Source: an uncultured Prevotellaceae bacterium (GTDB lineage: Bacteria; Bacteroidota; Bacteroidia; Bacteroidales; Muribaculaceae). Taken from it: 52,454 bases of DNA. The notes beneath the pieces were generated by a model. That model worked only from the letters and a program-made list of their open reading frames with translations, had not been told where the DNA came from and searched no databases. Positions 32,084 through 41,893 of the stretch are shown piece by piece. The position numbers and the translations under genes were made by a program. How positions within the stretch are numbered: the stretch's first letter is position 1; each line of letters begins with the position of its first letter. Where the stretch lies: positions 1-52,454 of the forward strand of contig CAMJJG010000013.1 in the NCBI GenBank assembly GCA_946406035.1, given 5' to 3'.

Positions 32084-32974
32084 TTAGCGATTAGCGTTTA
32101 GTGTGTTGAGGGTCTCCTCGAGGCTGTCGAGCCAGTAGGGCACCGTGACCCCGAAGGTCGTCTTGAACTTGGTCTTGTCGAGCACGCTATAGGCCGGACG
32201 ATGTGCCTTGGCTGGGAACTCATCGCTGTGGCAGGGTTGCACGTCACAGCCCTGGATGCCGGCCAACCGGTGGATGGCGATGGTGAAATCATACCATGAG
32301 ATCACGCCCTCGTTGCTGTAGTGGTAGATGCCAGGATGCCACTCGCTGGCCGTGATGGCCGTGACGATGGCGGTGGCCAGGTCGCGGGCACATGTGGGGG
32401 ATCCCACTTGATCGAACACGACCTTCAAGGCTGGCTTGGTCTGTCCCAGCGTGAGCATAGTCTTGACAAAGTTCTTGCCGTAGGGCGAGTAGAGCCACGC
32501 CGTGCGCAGGATGATGGCGCCGTCGCCGAGTGTGTCGAGCAACAGTCGCTCGCCATCGAGCTTGGTGCGGCCATAGGCCGACATGGGGCAGGTGGGCATG
32601 TCCTCGGTGTATGGGATGCATCCCTGTCCGTCAAACACATAGTCGGTCGAGACGTGCACCATGCGGCAGCAGTGGCGCTTGGCAACACGGGCCAGGATGC
32701 CAACGGCCTGGGCGTTGAGGCGGGCGGCAGTGATTTCATCGTCCTCGGCGGCATCAACGGCGGTATAGGCGACGCAGTTAACGATCAACTGGATGCCGTT
32801 GGCAGCGATGATGTTCTCGACGGCGTTCTCGTCGGTGATGTCGAGCATCGTGATGTTGTCACCGGCCACATCGGTGTAAACGGCGTTGAAGCGCTGGTCA
32901 TTGGTCAGCACGTTGCGCATCTCGTGACCCAGTTGGCCATTGGCGCCAGTGATGAGAATATTGATAGTGTCCAT
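32084..32974 (-). CDS. rfbD: dTDP-4-dehydrorhamnose reductase
   Basis: 296 residues. GANGQLGHEM (NAD(P)-binding), VNCVAYTAVDAAEDDE, HVSTDYVFDGQ, YGRTKLDGE (catalytic Tyr/Lys) and ILRTAWLYSPYGKNF are all RfbD hallmarks. It makes dTDP-L-rhamnose for surface polysaccharide. rfbA, rfbB and rfbC are not in the window. Instead it sits between DUF4924 and prfC, an order I recall as conserved in Bacteroidales. Confidence 0.95.
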   Translation of the reverse strand: MDTINILITGANGQLGHEMRNVLTNDQRFNAVYTDVAGDNITMLDITDENAVENIIAANGIQLIVNCVAYTAVDAAEDDEITAARLNAQAVGILARVAKRHCCRMVHVSTDYVFDGQGCIPYTEDMPTCPMSAYGRTKLDGERLLLDTLGDGAIILRTAWLYSPYGKNFVKTMLTLGQTKPALKVVFDQVGSPTCARDLATAIVTAITASEWHPGIYHYSNEGVISWYDFTIAIHRLAGIQGCDVQPCHSDEFPAKAHRPAYSVLDKTKFKTTFGVTVPYWLDSLEETLNTLNANR

Positions 32975-32977
32975 TGA

Positions 32978-33544
32978 TTAATTGTCATTTAGGTCGTTGC
33001 CGAATAGCGGATTCTCCTCATCGCGCTTGTAGTAGGCAGCGAGCAAGCCGATGAAGTGGGAAATCTGGCTGATGGCGGCAGCTGTGTCTTGTGAAATCTC
33101 CTTGCCCTGCAAGTGGAGCATCATCACGCCATACAGGGCGTTGAAGCACGTTTCCAGTTCGCTGGGGCGTTCCTGTTCGGGCACGGTAGCTCGCAGTTGC
33201 ACGATGTGGGGCAGCGTGCGGTAGTAGTCAGCATGGTAGTCGGGAAATCGGCTCTGGTCGGCTAGCAGCTGCTGGTGCAGGTCGTTGAGCCTGATGAGGA
33301 CATTGTGGCACACGCGGATGTGACCACGCTCTCGCACGTTTTCCATCTCCATCATCTTGATCAACGACTCATACCACTCCTTGATGTCGTGGCGGGTGCT
33401 CTCGTCCACGTCATAGCGGTCGATGACCACTTTCTCTACCGTGTCGATGTCGAGATGGCAGGCGCGCAGCAAGTCCTCGACCTGCCACAGGTAGAGGAGA
33501 TACTCGGCGATGTTTTCCTTGCGTTTTTGTTGGGCGATGATCAT
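32978..33544 (-). CDS. DUF4924 protein
   Basis: 188 residues, all-helical, opening with MIIAQQKRKENIAEYLLYLWQVEDLLRA, which is the distinctive start of the DUF4924 family. No catalytic motif is visible and no signal peptide. It is 3 bases from rfbD and 8 bases after the Crp/Fnr gene, so it is co-transcribed. Function is unknown. Confidence 0.85.
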   Translation of the reverse strand: MIIAQQKRKENIAEYLLYLWQVEDLLRACHLDIDTVEKVVIDRYDVDESTRHDIKEWYESLIKMMEMENVRERGHIRVCHNVLIRLNDLHQQLLADQSRFPDYHADYYRTLPHIVQLRATVPEQERPSELETCFNALYGVMMLHLQGKEISQDTAAAISQISHFIGLLAAYYKRDEENPLFGNDLNDN

Positions 33545-33552
33545 AGCTAGAT

Positions 33553-34254
33553 TTATCCGAATCGGCTGATGTTGCGCAAACTGGGCTCGTCAACGATGCG
33601 GATGCGCCGTCCGTCAACAGTGATGATACGTTCCTGAGCGAATGAGGATAGCGTTCGGATGGCATTGGCCGTGGTCATGTTCGACAAGTTGGCCAGGTCC
33701 TCTCGTGCCATGTAGATCTTAAGCGTCTTGCCGTCGTCCTCATAGCCATAATTGTCCACGAGCATGCACAGGGCTTCGGCCAGGCGGCCACGAATGTGTT
33801 TCTGAGTTAGGGTGACAACCTTTGACTCGCTGCCGCCCAGGTGCTTGGAGAGCTCATGCAGGAAAAACCAGGCTAACTTGATGTTGCCGTCGATGAGCTG
33901 CTTGACCACCGTCATTGGCAGTGTCCCCACCTGTGATGGCTCGATGGCCATGGTGCTGGCCACATAGGGCTCGTTGGCGAACCAGGCTCGGTAACCGAAG
34001 TACTGGATTGGGCGGTACAGTCTCAGGATCTGCTGCTTGCCGCCAATGCCGTTCTTGAACCGCTTCACCTTGCCCTTGATGAGGACCCACAGGAATTGAG
34101 GCTCATCCTTCTCGGCATAGATGATTTGTCCCTTGCGGTAGTTGTGCAGGACGAAGTTCTCGGCGATGAGATGCTTCTCATCGCTATTCAGGATAGACCA
34201 TATTTCTGACAGGTCTTCCTTGATGACGTCCTCTATTGTGCTCTTGATGACCAT
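33553..34254 (-). CDS. Crp/Fnr-family transcription regulator
   Basis: 233 residues. The N-terminal cyclic-nucleotide-binding-like barrel (NFVLHNYRKGQIIYAEKDEPQFLWVLIKGKVKRFK) is joined by the long dimer helix to a winged HTH (IYMAREDLANLSNMTTANAIRTLSSFAQERIITVDGRRIRIVD). Cysteines for an Fe-S cluster of FNR type are not present. The ligand is unknown. It is the first gene of a seven-gene minus-strand run ending at the terminator near 27.7 kb. Confidence 0.92.
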   Translation of the reverse strand: MVIKSTIEDVIKEDLSEIWSILNSDEKHLIAENFVLHNYRKGQIIYAEKDEPQFLWVLIKGKVKRFKNGIGGKQQILRLYRPIQYFGYRAWFANEPYVASTMAIEPSQVGTLPMTVVKQLIDGNIKLAWFFLHELSKHLGGSESKVVTLTQKHIRGRLAEALCMLVDNYGYEDDGKTLKIYMAREDLANLSNMTTANAIRTLSSFAQERIITVDGRRIRIVDEPSLRNISRFG

Positions 34255-34273
34255 TCAATCGTGGTTTAACGTG

Positions 34274-34303
34274 CAAAATTACAACAACTTTGGCATCTAT
34301 CAA
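34274..34303 (-). promoter_or_regulatory. Promoter of the Crp/Fnr-led operon
   Basis: Minus strand: TTG (34303-34301), 19 bp, TAATTTTG (34281-34274), 20 bases before the ATG at 34254. It lies in the 12-mer GTAATTTTGCAC also found before two other genes. Confidence 0.65.
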
Positions 34304-34352
34304 AATCCATATCCCTAAAAATCGCTAAAACCGCCAAATCGGTGGCGTGCAA

Positions 34353-35315
34353 TCAGTGGCGGAAGGCGTCGGGAATGGGCACCGGGCTGTTGGGATTGAA
34401 GCCTGGCTGGTTCAGGATGGCGCCTGGGGCCGAGACGGGACGGTAGCGTGGATCACCCCAGTCGCGGCTTTTCTGGCCGTTACCGAACACGTGCTCCAGC
34501 ACCTGGTAAATCAAGGGACCGGCATCAAACGAGATGGGTGCCCCCAGCAGGTTAAAAGTGGGTTGCACGATGGGCAGGGTGCGCCATCGGCCTGTAAAGG
34601 GGTCATACAGGCGCCTGGCCCCCACGTCGAGCGAGAAGTTGTCGCTGGCCTTCCAGCCCAGGGTGCCGCCATAGGAGGTGCTGCCCAGAAACGACATCGC
34701 GGCTATCGAATGGTACCGCTGGTTGAAATAATACTGGCCGAAAGCGTTGAGCGACAGCCGATCGTTGAGACGGAATGACGCATTGCCGAACACGCCATAG
34801 TCGTTCCATGCCTCCCGGTCAAAGTGGTACTTGTTGCCTGTTAGGCCTGCTGTCAGCTGGAAGCGCTCGCCCATGGGCATCGATAGCGCTACGCTTGCGC
34901 TCGCCATGTTGCCCATGCCGGGATAGGTGGTGTGAGATCCAGCGCCCACCAGATAACCGCTGCCCACACGAGTGATCACGCCGCCCGATGACCAGTCGCG
35001 GCTGTAGGGGTTGGTGTCGTGGGTGAAGCGGGGCCTGGCAGTGAGGCGGTTATCGTGCCACTCCTGGTGATAGATGTTGAGCGAGTCGGCAAGGCCCGTC
35101 ATGTTGTTGAGGCGCAGGTCGGCGGCGGTGGGAAGATTGGCATTGAACGTTGGCTTGATGTTGGTGGCGGGAGCTGCGGTCATCGGCAGCTCGGGTGCCG
35201 TGAACAGCGGGCTGATGGTTGACTGGTCTAATCGCAACTTCAGGGGCAGGTCGTCTTGGGCCGCCATCATGAGGCCCGTCAGTGTGAGCAATATGACCGC
35301 TATCTGTCTCATCAT
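34353..35315 (-). CDS. Hypothetical outer-membrane beta-barrel protein
   Basis: 320 residues with a signal peptide (first ~20, ending MMAA). The first ~110 mature residues are linker-like. Residues ~110-270 show alternating strands with Tyr/Phe and Gly turns (GYLVGAGSHTTYP, ASASVALSMPMGERFQLTAGLTGNKYHF, GVFGNASFRLNDRLSLNAFGQYYFN, LGWKASDNFSLDVGARRLY), typical of small outer-membrane barrels of this phylum. No ligand can be guessed. It follows the GNAT gene by 3 bases, and a Pro-rich tail ends the chain. Confidence 0.75.
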   Translation of the reverse strand: MMRQIAVILLTLTGLMMAAQDDLPLKLRLDQSTISPLFTAPELPMTAAPATNIKPTFNANLPTAADLRLNNMTGLADSLNIYHQEWHDNRLTARPRFTHDTNPYSRDWSSGGVITRVGSGYLVGAGSHTTYPGMGNMASASVALSMPMGERFQLTAGLTGNKYHFDREAWNDYGVFGNASFRLNDRLSLNAFGQYYFNQRYHSIAAMSFLGSTSYGGTLGWKASDNFSLDVGARRLYDPFTGRWRTLPIVQPTFNLLGAPISFDAGPLIYQVLEHVFGNGQKSRDWGDPRYRPVSAPGAILNQPGFNPNSPVPIPDAFRH

Positions 35316-35318
35316 CAG

Positions 35319-35861
35319 TTACTGCTGGCTGGGCATGCTCTTCCACACAGCGCGCAGGGCATCGATGATGCTGTCATAGTCGTACTGGGTAAAAGGCTTG
35401 TCGCTGTTGGTCATGATGGTATAGGTGATGTTTTCAAAGGTGCGGCTCGTGGGGGTGTCCATGAGCCCATTGCGCACATAGAAAGCGTGGCGGCGCTGCC
35501 GCTGCTCGGGGTTGGGTGCGTCGGCTTGCAGGGGAGACTCGATGTCGATGATGAAGGGCCTCTCGCCGTGATACTTGTTTAGCACGGCAGTGAGGATTTC
35601 CTGGCCGTAGCCCTGGCCACGCAGTTGCTCTCGCACGGCAAAGTACCATCCCCAGTTGTAGTTGGGCAGGTGCAGCACCATCGTCAACCCCACCAGCATG
35701 TTGCTGTCGTAATAGGCCGTGTAATCGATCGGCACGGCTCCCATCAGGTACATCAGGTCGTCATAGGGTATCTGCTCCTCGACAGGAAAGGCCGTTGTGT
35801 ATAATTGCCTCAACTCCTTGTCGTCGGCATTCTCGATTGTGATATTTACCGTGTGTAGCAT
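35319..35861 (-). CDS. GNAT-family N-acetyltransferase
   Basis: 180 residues. NITIENADDKELRQLYTTAFPVEEQIPYDDLMYL begins a GNAT domain; WYFAVREQLRGQGYGQEILTAVL contains motif A (RGQGYGQ) for acetyl-CoA, and RHAFYVRNGL is the terminal FY..nGF-like motif. Substrate is unknown. It follows the ABC-F gene by 6 bases. Confidence 0.9.
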   Translation of the reverse strand: MLHTVNITIENADDKELRQLYTTAFPVEEQIPYDDLMYLMGAVPIDYTAYYDSNMLVGLTMVLHLPNYNWGWYFAVREQLRGQGYGQEILTAVLNKYHGERPFIIDIESPLQADAPNPEQRQRRHAFYVRNGLMDTPTSRTFENITYTIMTNSDKPFTQYDYDSIIDALRAVWKSMPSQQ

Positions 35862-35867
35862 CGGTCG

Positions 35868-37808
<1,941 letters not shown>

Positions 37809-37817
37809 GTTGCTGTT

Positions 37818-37839
37818 GTAATTTTGGGTGCAAAATTAC
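37818..37839 (-). promoter_or_regulatory. -7 element inside a perfect inverted repeat, ABC-F gene
   Basis: GTAATTTTG GGTG CAAAATTAC (37818-37839) has perfect 9-bp arms. On the minus strand the right arm is the -7 box TAATTTTG (37838-37831), 23 bases before the ATG at 37808. Confidence 0.5.
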
Positions 37840-37873
37840 AAAAAAATCAATAAAAACCACCTAAACCGTCGTT

Positions 37874-39049
37874 CTAGAATAGGCTCATCGACTTGGGCTC
37901 GATACTGGCCCGGGCGCGCTTGATGTAGTCGGCATTGATGTCGATACCGATACTGCGCAGGTTCAGCTCGTAGGCGATTTTGCAGGCCGTACCGGTCCCG
38001 CAATAGGGGTCAAGCACGATGCCGTCGCGGGGGCACGTGGCGATGATGGGCAGTCGATAGAGCGTGTCGGGGGCGACGCAGTAGTGGGCGATGCCCGATC
38101 GCTGCACGCCGATGGTCCACACGTCGCCAGGAACGATGCCCTGCACATTGTCGGGCTGCAGGTATTGTTCCTTGACCCGTGGCGACTTGCTGCGTCCCTT
38201 GTCATCGTTGCGCAGGATGATGGCGCAAGCACGCCTCAGTTCCACATCATTATAATAGAAATCGTCATTCTTGACCAGGTGGAAAAGGAACTCGTGCACC
38301 TTGCGCAGGTGGTCATGGCTGCCCTGGGGCGATGTCGTGATCTTGTTCCACACTACCTCGTTGACAAGGTGCCATCCTTGCTGGTCGATCATGGCAAGCA
38401 CGATGCGCCACGGTATGCCCTGAACAAAACCGTCGGTGGTGTCATCGCCCATGTTGATCCACAGTGAGCCTTGTGGCTTGAGGACGCGGTGGGCCTCGCC
38501 CATGACTTGGAGTATCTGGTTGATGAATTGGTCGGCACTTGTTGCGGTGATGCTCTCGGTGCCCTGGTTGCGGCGGCGCCAGTAGGGCGGGGTGGTGATG
38601 ATGCAGTCGATGCTCTCGTCCTCGATGTGCCGCATCACGAGAGCGGCATCTCCTTGCTCAAAGTACGGCAACGTGGCTCGTCCCATTCTCTTGACCATGT
38701 CGCGCACAATCAAGGTGGTCTCAGAGCTCTCGGAGCTCTCAGTGTTCTCAAAGTTTTCAGAGCTCTCGGTGATGCCGAGCATGTCGTTGAGCAGGGTGGC
38801 GGCACGAGTGGCCATCTTGTCGTGGGCCATGTGGGAATAGGCCTCATCGGCGAGCCACATGGCTACGAGTTGGTCGGGGTCGGTCTTGAAAATGCGTGCG
38901 AGCCTGAGCACCTGCTCGCGCTTGGGGCGACGCTCGCCGTGCTCATAGCGGCTGTAGGCCGGCACGTCGACGCCGATGGCTTTGGCAAGGTCCTTTTGCC
39001 GCTTGCCGCTGTCGATGCGTAATTGCTTGATTTTTTCCGAGAATAACAT
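37874..39049 (-). CDS. XRE-HTH fused to DNA methyltransferase (N4/N6 type)
   Basis: 391 residues. Residues 1-65 form an XRE-type helix-turn-helix (IKQLRIDSGKRQKDLAKAIGVDVPAYSRYEHGERRPK). A low-complexity Ser/Glu linker (~95-115, SSENFENTESSESSETT) follows. The rest is an amino-methyltransferase with catalytic motif TTPPYW (CIITTPPYWRRRNQG) before the SAM-binding motif LDPYCGTGTACKIAYE at the C-terminus, the beta-class order; TTPPYW suits N4-cytosine or N6-adenine methylation. No restriction nuclease gene is near, so it is an orphan. The HTH may direct it or regulate its own gene. The target sequence is unknown. Confidence 0.9.
   Translation of the reverse strand: MLFSEKIKQLRIDSGKRQKDLAKAIGVDVPAYSRYEHGERRPKREQVLRLARIFKTDPDQLVAMWLADEAYSHMAHDKMATRAATLLNDMLGITESSENFENTESSESSETTLIVRDMVKRMGRATLPYFEQGDAALVMRHIEDESIDCIITTPPYWRRRNQGTESITATSADQFINQILQVMGEAHRVLKPQGSLWINMGDDTTDGFVQGIPWRIVLAMIDQQGWHLVNEVVWNKITTSPQGSHDHLRKVHEFLFHLVKNDDFYYNDVELRRACAIILRNDDKGRSKSPRVKEQYLQPDNVQGIVPGDVWTIGVQRSGIAHYCVAPDTLYRLPIIATCPRDGIVLDPYCGTGTACKIAYELNLRSIGIDINADYIKRARASIEPKSMSLF
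38721..38769. repeat. Short in-frame repeats in the methyltransferase linker
   Basis: TCAGAGCTCTCGG occurs at 38721-38733 and 38757-38769, 36 bp apart, with further partial copies (GGAGCTCTCAG, TGTTCTCAAAG, TTTTCAGAG) between. They encode the Ser/Glu-rich linker, and the 36-bp step keeps frame. Confidence 0.6.
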
Positions 39050-39141
39050 GGCCCTGATAAATTCAAAAAGAGATCAACAAATACTTCACAAAAATAGGCA
39101 ACATTCTGGATTTCTCCAAATTATTGCATAGAAAACTTTTT

Positions 39142-39170
39142 GGGGACTGCCATAATTAATGGTAGTCCCC
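39142..39170 (-). terminator. Hairpin after the VanZ-like gene
   Basis: GGGGACTGCCAT (39142-39153) pairs with ATGGTAGTCCCC (39159-39170), one wobble position, loop AATTA. Reading leftwards the stem is followed by AAAAAGTTTTC, so it suits a minus-strand terminator. Confidence 0.6.
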
Positions 39171-39196
39171 ATATCAGTCATGAAAATCAAGTTATT

Positions 39197-39673
39197 TTAC
39201 AGCTTGAAGCGGATGTCTCTCTTCTTCTTGCGGCGGTGCTGATAGCGCCAGTGGTGCTGTACCGAGTGGTACAGGTAGTAGCGGAAGGGGTGATACATCC
39301 AGTAGTGATAGAAAAAGAAGGCTAGCAGCGCACCCGCGCAGGCAAAATACACATTAGTGATATTGTAGTAGTAGCCATGGCTGTAGATCATGAGCACCAG
39401 CTCCATCACAAACGACAGCACCGCTGCCACGGTAGCAAGGGCAATCTCGTGGTTGATCTTGCTGTGGTGGGGCAACTTGGCCTTGGCATAGTCCATGATG
39501 AAGACCAGGGCCACGAAGAAATACAGGATCAAGTGACCCACTTGGGCCGCATAGGGGAAAACCCTTAATGCGTTGATGCCAAATGGATTACGCGCCAGTG
39601 TGAAATAGAACACCAGCACCAGCATGATGATTGTGGAGAGGCCTTTGGGTATAGATAGAATGAATGATTTCAT
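39197..39673 (-). CDS. VanZ-like membrane protein
   Basis: 158 residues with four hydrophobic helices (STIIMLVLVFYFTLAR; VGHLILYFFVALVFIMDYA; IALATVAAVLSFVMELVLMIYS; VYFACAGALLAFFFYHYWMY). The segment 'AAQVGHLILYFFVALVF...' followed by a helix with 'FVMELVLMI' recalls VanZ proteins (kHf..Yf.l..., E..Q), though the match is partial. The tail is very basic (YQHRRKKKRDIRFKL). Function is unknown. The gene is preceded by its own -7 element. Confidence 0.75.
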   Translation of the reverse strand: MKSFILSIPKGLSTIIMLVLVFYFTLARNPFGINALRVFPYAAQVGHLILYFFVALVFIMDYAKAKLPHHSKINHEIALATVAAVLSFVMELVLMIYSHGYYYNITNVYFACAGALLAFFFYHYWMYHPFRYYLYHSVQHHWRYQHRRKKKRDIRFKL

Positions 39674-39708
39674 TTAAAGTCCAAAACGTGTTTTGTAGTT
39701 TTAATGTG

Positions 39709-39716
39709 CAAAATTA
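39709..39716 (-). promoter_or_regulatory. -7 element (TAATTTTG) for the VanZ-like gene
   Basis: Minus strand TAATTTTG within GTAATTTTGCAC, 36 bases before the ATG at 39673. Confidence 0.5.
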
Positions 39717-39824
39717 CTAAAAAATATCATTGGGGGCACATTTAATTGGCAATTTGTGGCGAAAAAAATGGTTTTTTGCACAAAAAATCGCACCAAGAAC
39801 CGATGAAGCTATTGTTTTTTATGA

Positions 39825-39832
39825 TACCTTTG
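39825..39832 (+). promoter_or_regulatory. -7 element (TACCTTTG) before the small membrane protein
   Basis: TACCTTTG ends 4 bases before the GTG at 39837, so the message is leaderless if that start is used. Confidence 0.5.
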
Positions 39833-39836
39833 CCTT

Positions 39837-40157
39837 GTGATAAAGTTTGATGGCATAGGTGATTTCTTTAAGATGACACGTCGCGAGCGCCGTGGCACGA
39901 TTGTGGTGCTGGCGGCTCTGGCACTGGTCATGGCAGGGTCGGTGGTCACCCGATCATGCGGCAATGCCACCGTAGATGCCGAAAGACTGGAAATGCTTGA
40001 GTTTGAGAGCGATGTCGATTCAACGGCAGCGGTCGCTTCCAAGCCTAAAAAGAACAAGCGCGCCACGGGCAGCAAGGCGCGCCGCCGCTGTTCGCCCTCC
40101 ACGGCCCCCAAGCCTGCAAAGCCGCCACGCTCCATCGATCCCGTTCCCCAATTCTAA
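39837..40157 (+). CDS. Small basic membrane protein with ERRG motif
   Basis: 106 residues from GTG at 39837; an ATG at 39873 is the alternative start. The longer start is kept because DFFKMTRRERRGTIVVLAALALVMAGSVV resembles the N-terminus of Bacteroidota helix-hairpin-helix (ComEA-like) proteins (DFFyFsrrERRG + TM). Here the HhH domain is absent and the chain ends in a Lys/Pro/Ser-rich tail (KPKKNKRATGSKARRRCSPSTAPKP). One TM helix (20-37). Function is unknown. Confidence 0.6.
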   Translation: MIKFDGIGDFFKMTRRERRGTIVVLAALALVMAGSVVTRSCGNATVDAERLEMLEFESDVDSTAAVASKPKKNKRATGSKARRRCSPSTAPKPAKPPRSIDPVPQF

Positions 40158-40217
40158 CTGAAAGTGACAAATAGATAAATAATTTCCTCATAGTATAGGA
40201 ATATTTAGTTTTTTTAC

Positions 40218-40225
40218 TACTTTTG
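40218..40225 (+). promoter_or_regulatory. -7 element (TACTTTTG) of the NSS transporter gene
   Basis: TACTTTTG is 28 bases before the ATG at 40254. No TTG at the usual distance, only T-rich sequence. Confidence 0.45.
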
Positions 40226-40253
40226 TCTAATCTTTTAAATCTTAAATTGGATT

Positions 40254-41600
40254 ATGGCACAACGAGTAGGTTTTGCGACGCGTGTGGGCGCCATTGCTGC
40301 GGCCGTGGGCTCGGCCGTGGGTCTGGGTAACATCTGGCGTTTCCCTTTTGAAGCAGGCATGAACGGTGGCGGAGCATTCATCCTGGTGTACATTTGTTGC
40401 ATCCTGGTGATGGGTATTCCCGTGATACTGAGTGAGTTTATCATTGGTCGATCGACCCACAGCAACATGAAGGCTGCCCTGAGGCGCTTGTCGCCAGGCA
40501 AGAAGTATTACCTGTTTACCTACATCTGCATCGTGGGCAGTTTCATTGTGATAGGGTTCTATAGCGTTGTGTGCGGTTGGATTATCGAGTACCTGTATCA
40601 GGCGGCTATGGGGCAGCTGAGCAATCACACGCCCCAGGAGTATAACGAGATGTTCTCCTCGCTGGTGGCCAATCCCTGGCGGTGTGTGGGATGGACGGTG
40701 CTGTTCCTGGCATTGAACTTCCTGGTCATGAGCCGTGGCATCGAGAAGGGCATCGAGCGCGTGTCCAGGATCATGATGCCGTTGCTGTTTGTGATTCTGA
40801 TCATCTTCTGTATCAACTCGCTACTCATGCCAGGAGCGGGTAAGGGCCTCAAGTTCTTGTTCTATCCCGATTTCTCCCAGCTGACGCTGCGTGGTGTGCT
40901 GGATGCCTTCGGTCAGGCCTTCCTGTCATTGAGCATTGGCATTTCCTGTCTGGTGACCTATGGCTCCTACTTTAAGGACGACGCGTTGCTCACGCGCGAT
41001 GCTGTCACCGTCGGTGCGCTCGACACACTGGTGGCCATTCTGTCGGGTGTGATGATTTTTCCCGCCGTGTTCTCGTTTGGTGTGGAGCCCACGGCAGGAC
41101 CGCGCCTCATCTTTGAGGTGCTGCCGGGCATCTTCCAGCAGATGACAGGCGGCTACCTGTGGGCGCTGCTGTTCTTCCTGCTTGTGTTCTTTGCCTCATT
41201 GACCTCGACCATCTCGTTGAGCGAGATTCCCATAACCTTTATGATCGAGGAGCACAAGATGTCACGTCCTCGTGCCATCGTGTGGACTGCTTTGTTGACA
41301 TTGGTACTGTCCACCCTGGCCGCATTGTCATTCAACGTGCTGGAAGACGTTAAGTTGTGGGGCAAGAATATCTTTGATATGATGGATTATGCCGCCAGCA
41401 ACATCTTTATGCTGCTGGGTGGCCTGTTCACGGCCGTGTATGTGGGATGGATCATGGACCGCAAGATCATCCATGACCAGTTGACCAATGGCGGGCGGCT
41501 CAAGGGCGGTATTGTGGAGACCTATCTGATCTTCTGCCTGCGTTATGTGGCTCCCGTGTCGATTATCTTTATCTTCCTCTACCTGACTGGCATCATCTGA
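40254..41600 (+). CDS. Sodium-dependent transporter, NSS/SNF family
   Basis: 448 residues with 11-12 hydrophobic segments. The opening GAIAAAVGSAVGLGNIWRFPFEAGMNGGGAF is the signature of neurotransmitter:sodium symporters: TM1 with the unwound GLGNIWRFP site for Na+ and substrate. SFIVIGFYSVVCGW is the TM3 region. The length is typical of the prokaryotic 11-12 TM group of amino-acid symporters. The substrate is probably a neutral or aromatic amino acid, but this is not determined. Confidence 0.95.
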   Translation: MAQRVGFATRVGAIAAAVGSAVGLGNIWRFPFEAGMNGGGAFILVYICCILVMGIPVILSEFIIGRSTHSNMKAALRRLSPGKKYYLFTYICIVGSFIVIGFYSVVCGWIIEYLYQAAMGQLSNHTPQEYNEMFSSLVANPWRCVGWTVLFLALNFLVMSRGIEKGIERVSRIMMPLLFVILIIFCINSLLMPGAGKGLKFLFYPDFSQLTLRGVLDAFGQAFLSLSIGISCLVTYGSYFKDDALLTRDAVTVGALDTLVAILSGVMIFPAVFSFGVEPTAGPRLIFEVLPGIFQQMTGGYLWALLFFLLVFFASLTSTISLSEIPITFMIEEHKMSRPRAIVWTALLTLVLSTLAALSFNVLEDVKLWGKNIFDMMDYAASNIFMLLGGLFTAVYVGWIMDRKIIHDQLTNGGRLKGGIVETYLIFCLRYVAPVSIIFIFLYLTGII

Positions 41601-41622
41601 TTATCCATTGAGTCGATAATCA
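41598..41622. other. 8-bp inverted repeat at the NSS stop codon
   Basis: TGATTATC (41598-41605) and GATAATCA (41615-41622) are exact complements around a 9-base loop. There is no U run, so a terminator role is weak. It overlaps the stop codons of the transporter and of the minus-strand surface-protein remnant. Confidence 0.35.
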
Positions 41623-41893
41623 GTCATTTAGGATGCAATCCACGATGTGGTTAGCATCGGCATTGTTGATTTCACCGCCGTTGTTGACGTCTATCGACGG
41701 GTCATAATCGTCGCTGATGCCGCAGATGTGGTGAAACTCTTTCCAGCCCTCGGCGGTGGCGTATTTGCGATAAAAACTGCATGGGACAGAGAGCGTAGCC
41801 TTGCCGCTCTTTTAAGGGTTTTAACAATCATGGGCCACTTTCACCACAACAGGTCGGCCATCCATGTCCGGAGGCATGGAAACTGATGTGACG
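41620..41893 (-). pseudogene. Remnant of an LRR/BspA-type surface protein with dockerin-like end
   Basis: Translating the minus strand in one frame gives two pieces separated by two in-frame stops (at 41821-41823 and 41812-41814). The second piece (63 codons, no start codon) runs ATLSVPCSFYRKYATAEGWKEF, then a loop and DVNNGGEINNADANHIVDCIL to a stop at 41620. The first part matches the end of BspA-like leucine-rich-repeat proteins (atLyVP.gs...Y..a.gW..F..I). The second matches a dockerin-like calcium motif (DVNgDGevn.aD....). The first piece (VSMPPDMDGRPVVVKVAHDC) resembles the opening of an LRR block. An internal deletion and point decay are inferred. Confidence 0.7.
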
